DNA of 64,000 nt from Rotaria sordida (taxonomy: Eukaryota > Rotifera > Eurotatoria > Philodinida > Philodinidae). The notes under the pieces were generated by a model. The model did no database searches and was not told the origin of the DNA. It saw only the letters and a list, made by a program, of their open reading frames with translations. Where the stretch lies: positions 124,001 to 188,000 of the forward strand of contig CAJNOL010000133.1 in the NCBI GenBank assembly GCA_905250125.1, given 5' to 3'. The position numbers and the translations under genes were made by a program. Each line of letters opens with the position of its first letter. Positions within the stretch are counted from its first letter, which is position 1. Shown here piece by piece: positions 63,340 through 64,000 of this stretch.

Positions 63340-64000
63340 GAATGACAGAAGTTTTTGGAAAAAAAAATGAAGTACCAAATACAAAAATCATGTCATCTAT
63401 GAAAGATCAGCTCTCGGACTATTTTTCCATATATTTATCTCAATTTTCATATTTTTTTTTTACACAAATTGACTTTATTGTAGAGAGTGCAGACTTAAGA
63501 AGTTTTAGGCTCATGTTCTCTTCTTTCTGTTTATATGGATTCAATTTCTTTTAGAACTCTGGAAAAAATACTTCAATTTAACAGATCGTCCAAAAAACTT
63601 TGTTGAATAAAAATTTATTGTTTCAGATTGTTATATGTTCAACTCCACAAAAATGAGTTAATATTCACTAGTGGAATTTTCGATACACATAGTATAGACA
63701 CTAAATATAAGCATGATGGAACCTAGATCAGGACCAACATTTGTTATTGGAAGTAATATCTTTTATGGCCGTGTAAAACTTTCGTCAAATGTCATATTGA
63801 GAGTAAAATTAATCCATTTTTTCGTAAACAAAAGAGTTATCGGATACATAAACGTACAGAATAAATGAAATATCAGTGAATAAAAAAAAGAGTAATGAGT
63901 CTCTAAGAGAAAGAACATTAGAGATCATGTGGGTTGTGCAAGATGTCTCGACTCTATTGACAGTGCTAGAAAATCATATCGCATTTTTCTCTAGTACATG
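63340..64000. other. non-coding end of window
   Basis: No exon could be supported; the short frames have no splice or motif support. Confidence 0.4.

Overview
This window is nuclear DNA from a small animal, most likely a bdelloid rotifer (a Rotaria-like genome is my guess). The evidence is very AT-rich sequence, short GT-AG introns, clearly metazoan genes (PIG-A, Rab3, EPB41L5, a ZASP-like PDZ protein, METTL5, REV1, a Shaker-type K+ channel, KIF24), a divergent F-box protein of a kind I associate with bdelloids, and an EB-module secreted protein. No rRNA, tRNA, CRISPR array or autonomous transposon was recognised. I joined exons by hand from splice sites, and phase was checked across every junction; all complete models close in frame.

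Layout. 1-1018 (-): 5' part of a DxD glycosyltransferase. About 1895-2935 (-): decayed short-chain dehydrogenase. About 3-11 kb: gene-poor, with one TTAA-flanked non-autonomous element. 11045-15147 (-): three-exon F-box gene whose first intron holds a single-exon secreted-protein gene on the opposite strand (13575-14495). 15178-19470 (-): 11-exon PIGA, ending only 30 bp before the F-box ATG. 21678-23136 (-): Rab3, with two same-length alternative copies of the exon carrying the NKxD guanine-binding motif. 24399-30910 (-): 16-exon EPB41L5/yurt-like FERM gene. 32282-33290 (-): EF-hand protein. 37413-39106 (+): EB-module protein in which every intron is phase 1. 39235-39776 (-): PLAC8-like. 40497-42162 (-): ZASP-like PDZ/ZM protein. 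42713-43495 (-): METTL5. 43673-48367 (-): REV1. 51862-54903 (+): Kv1/Shaker-type channel. 57078-62725 or beyond (+): KIF24-like kinesin with an N-terminal SAM domain.

The genes are mostly unrelated housekeeping or signalling functions: GPI-anchor synthesis, translesion DNA synthesis, rRNA m6A methylation, exocytosis, cell polarity, muscle Z-disc, excitability and cilium/centriole. Two same-strand pairs, PIGA to F-box (30 bp) and REV1 to METTL5 (177 bp), have a polypyrimidine-AG splice acceptor 2-4 nt before the downstream ATG. PIGA and Rab3 also have an acceptor 0-5 nt before their ATG. This is what operons resolved by spliced-leader trans-splicing look like.

Mobile DNA consists of small non-autonomous elements, mainly palindromic (foldback) MITEs: a TWA-flanked family with two copies, a TA-flanked mariner-type element, a palindrome inside a REV1 intron, and two TTAA-flanked elements. 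The strongest lead is the Rab3 mutually exclusive exon pair: it swaps NKCD for NKYE in the nucleotide-binding pocket while keeping length and reading frame.
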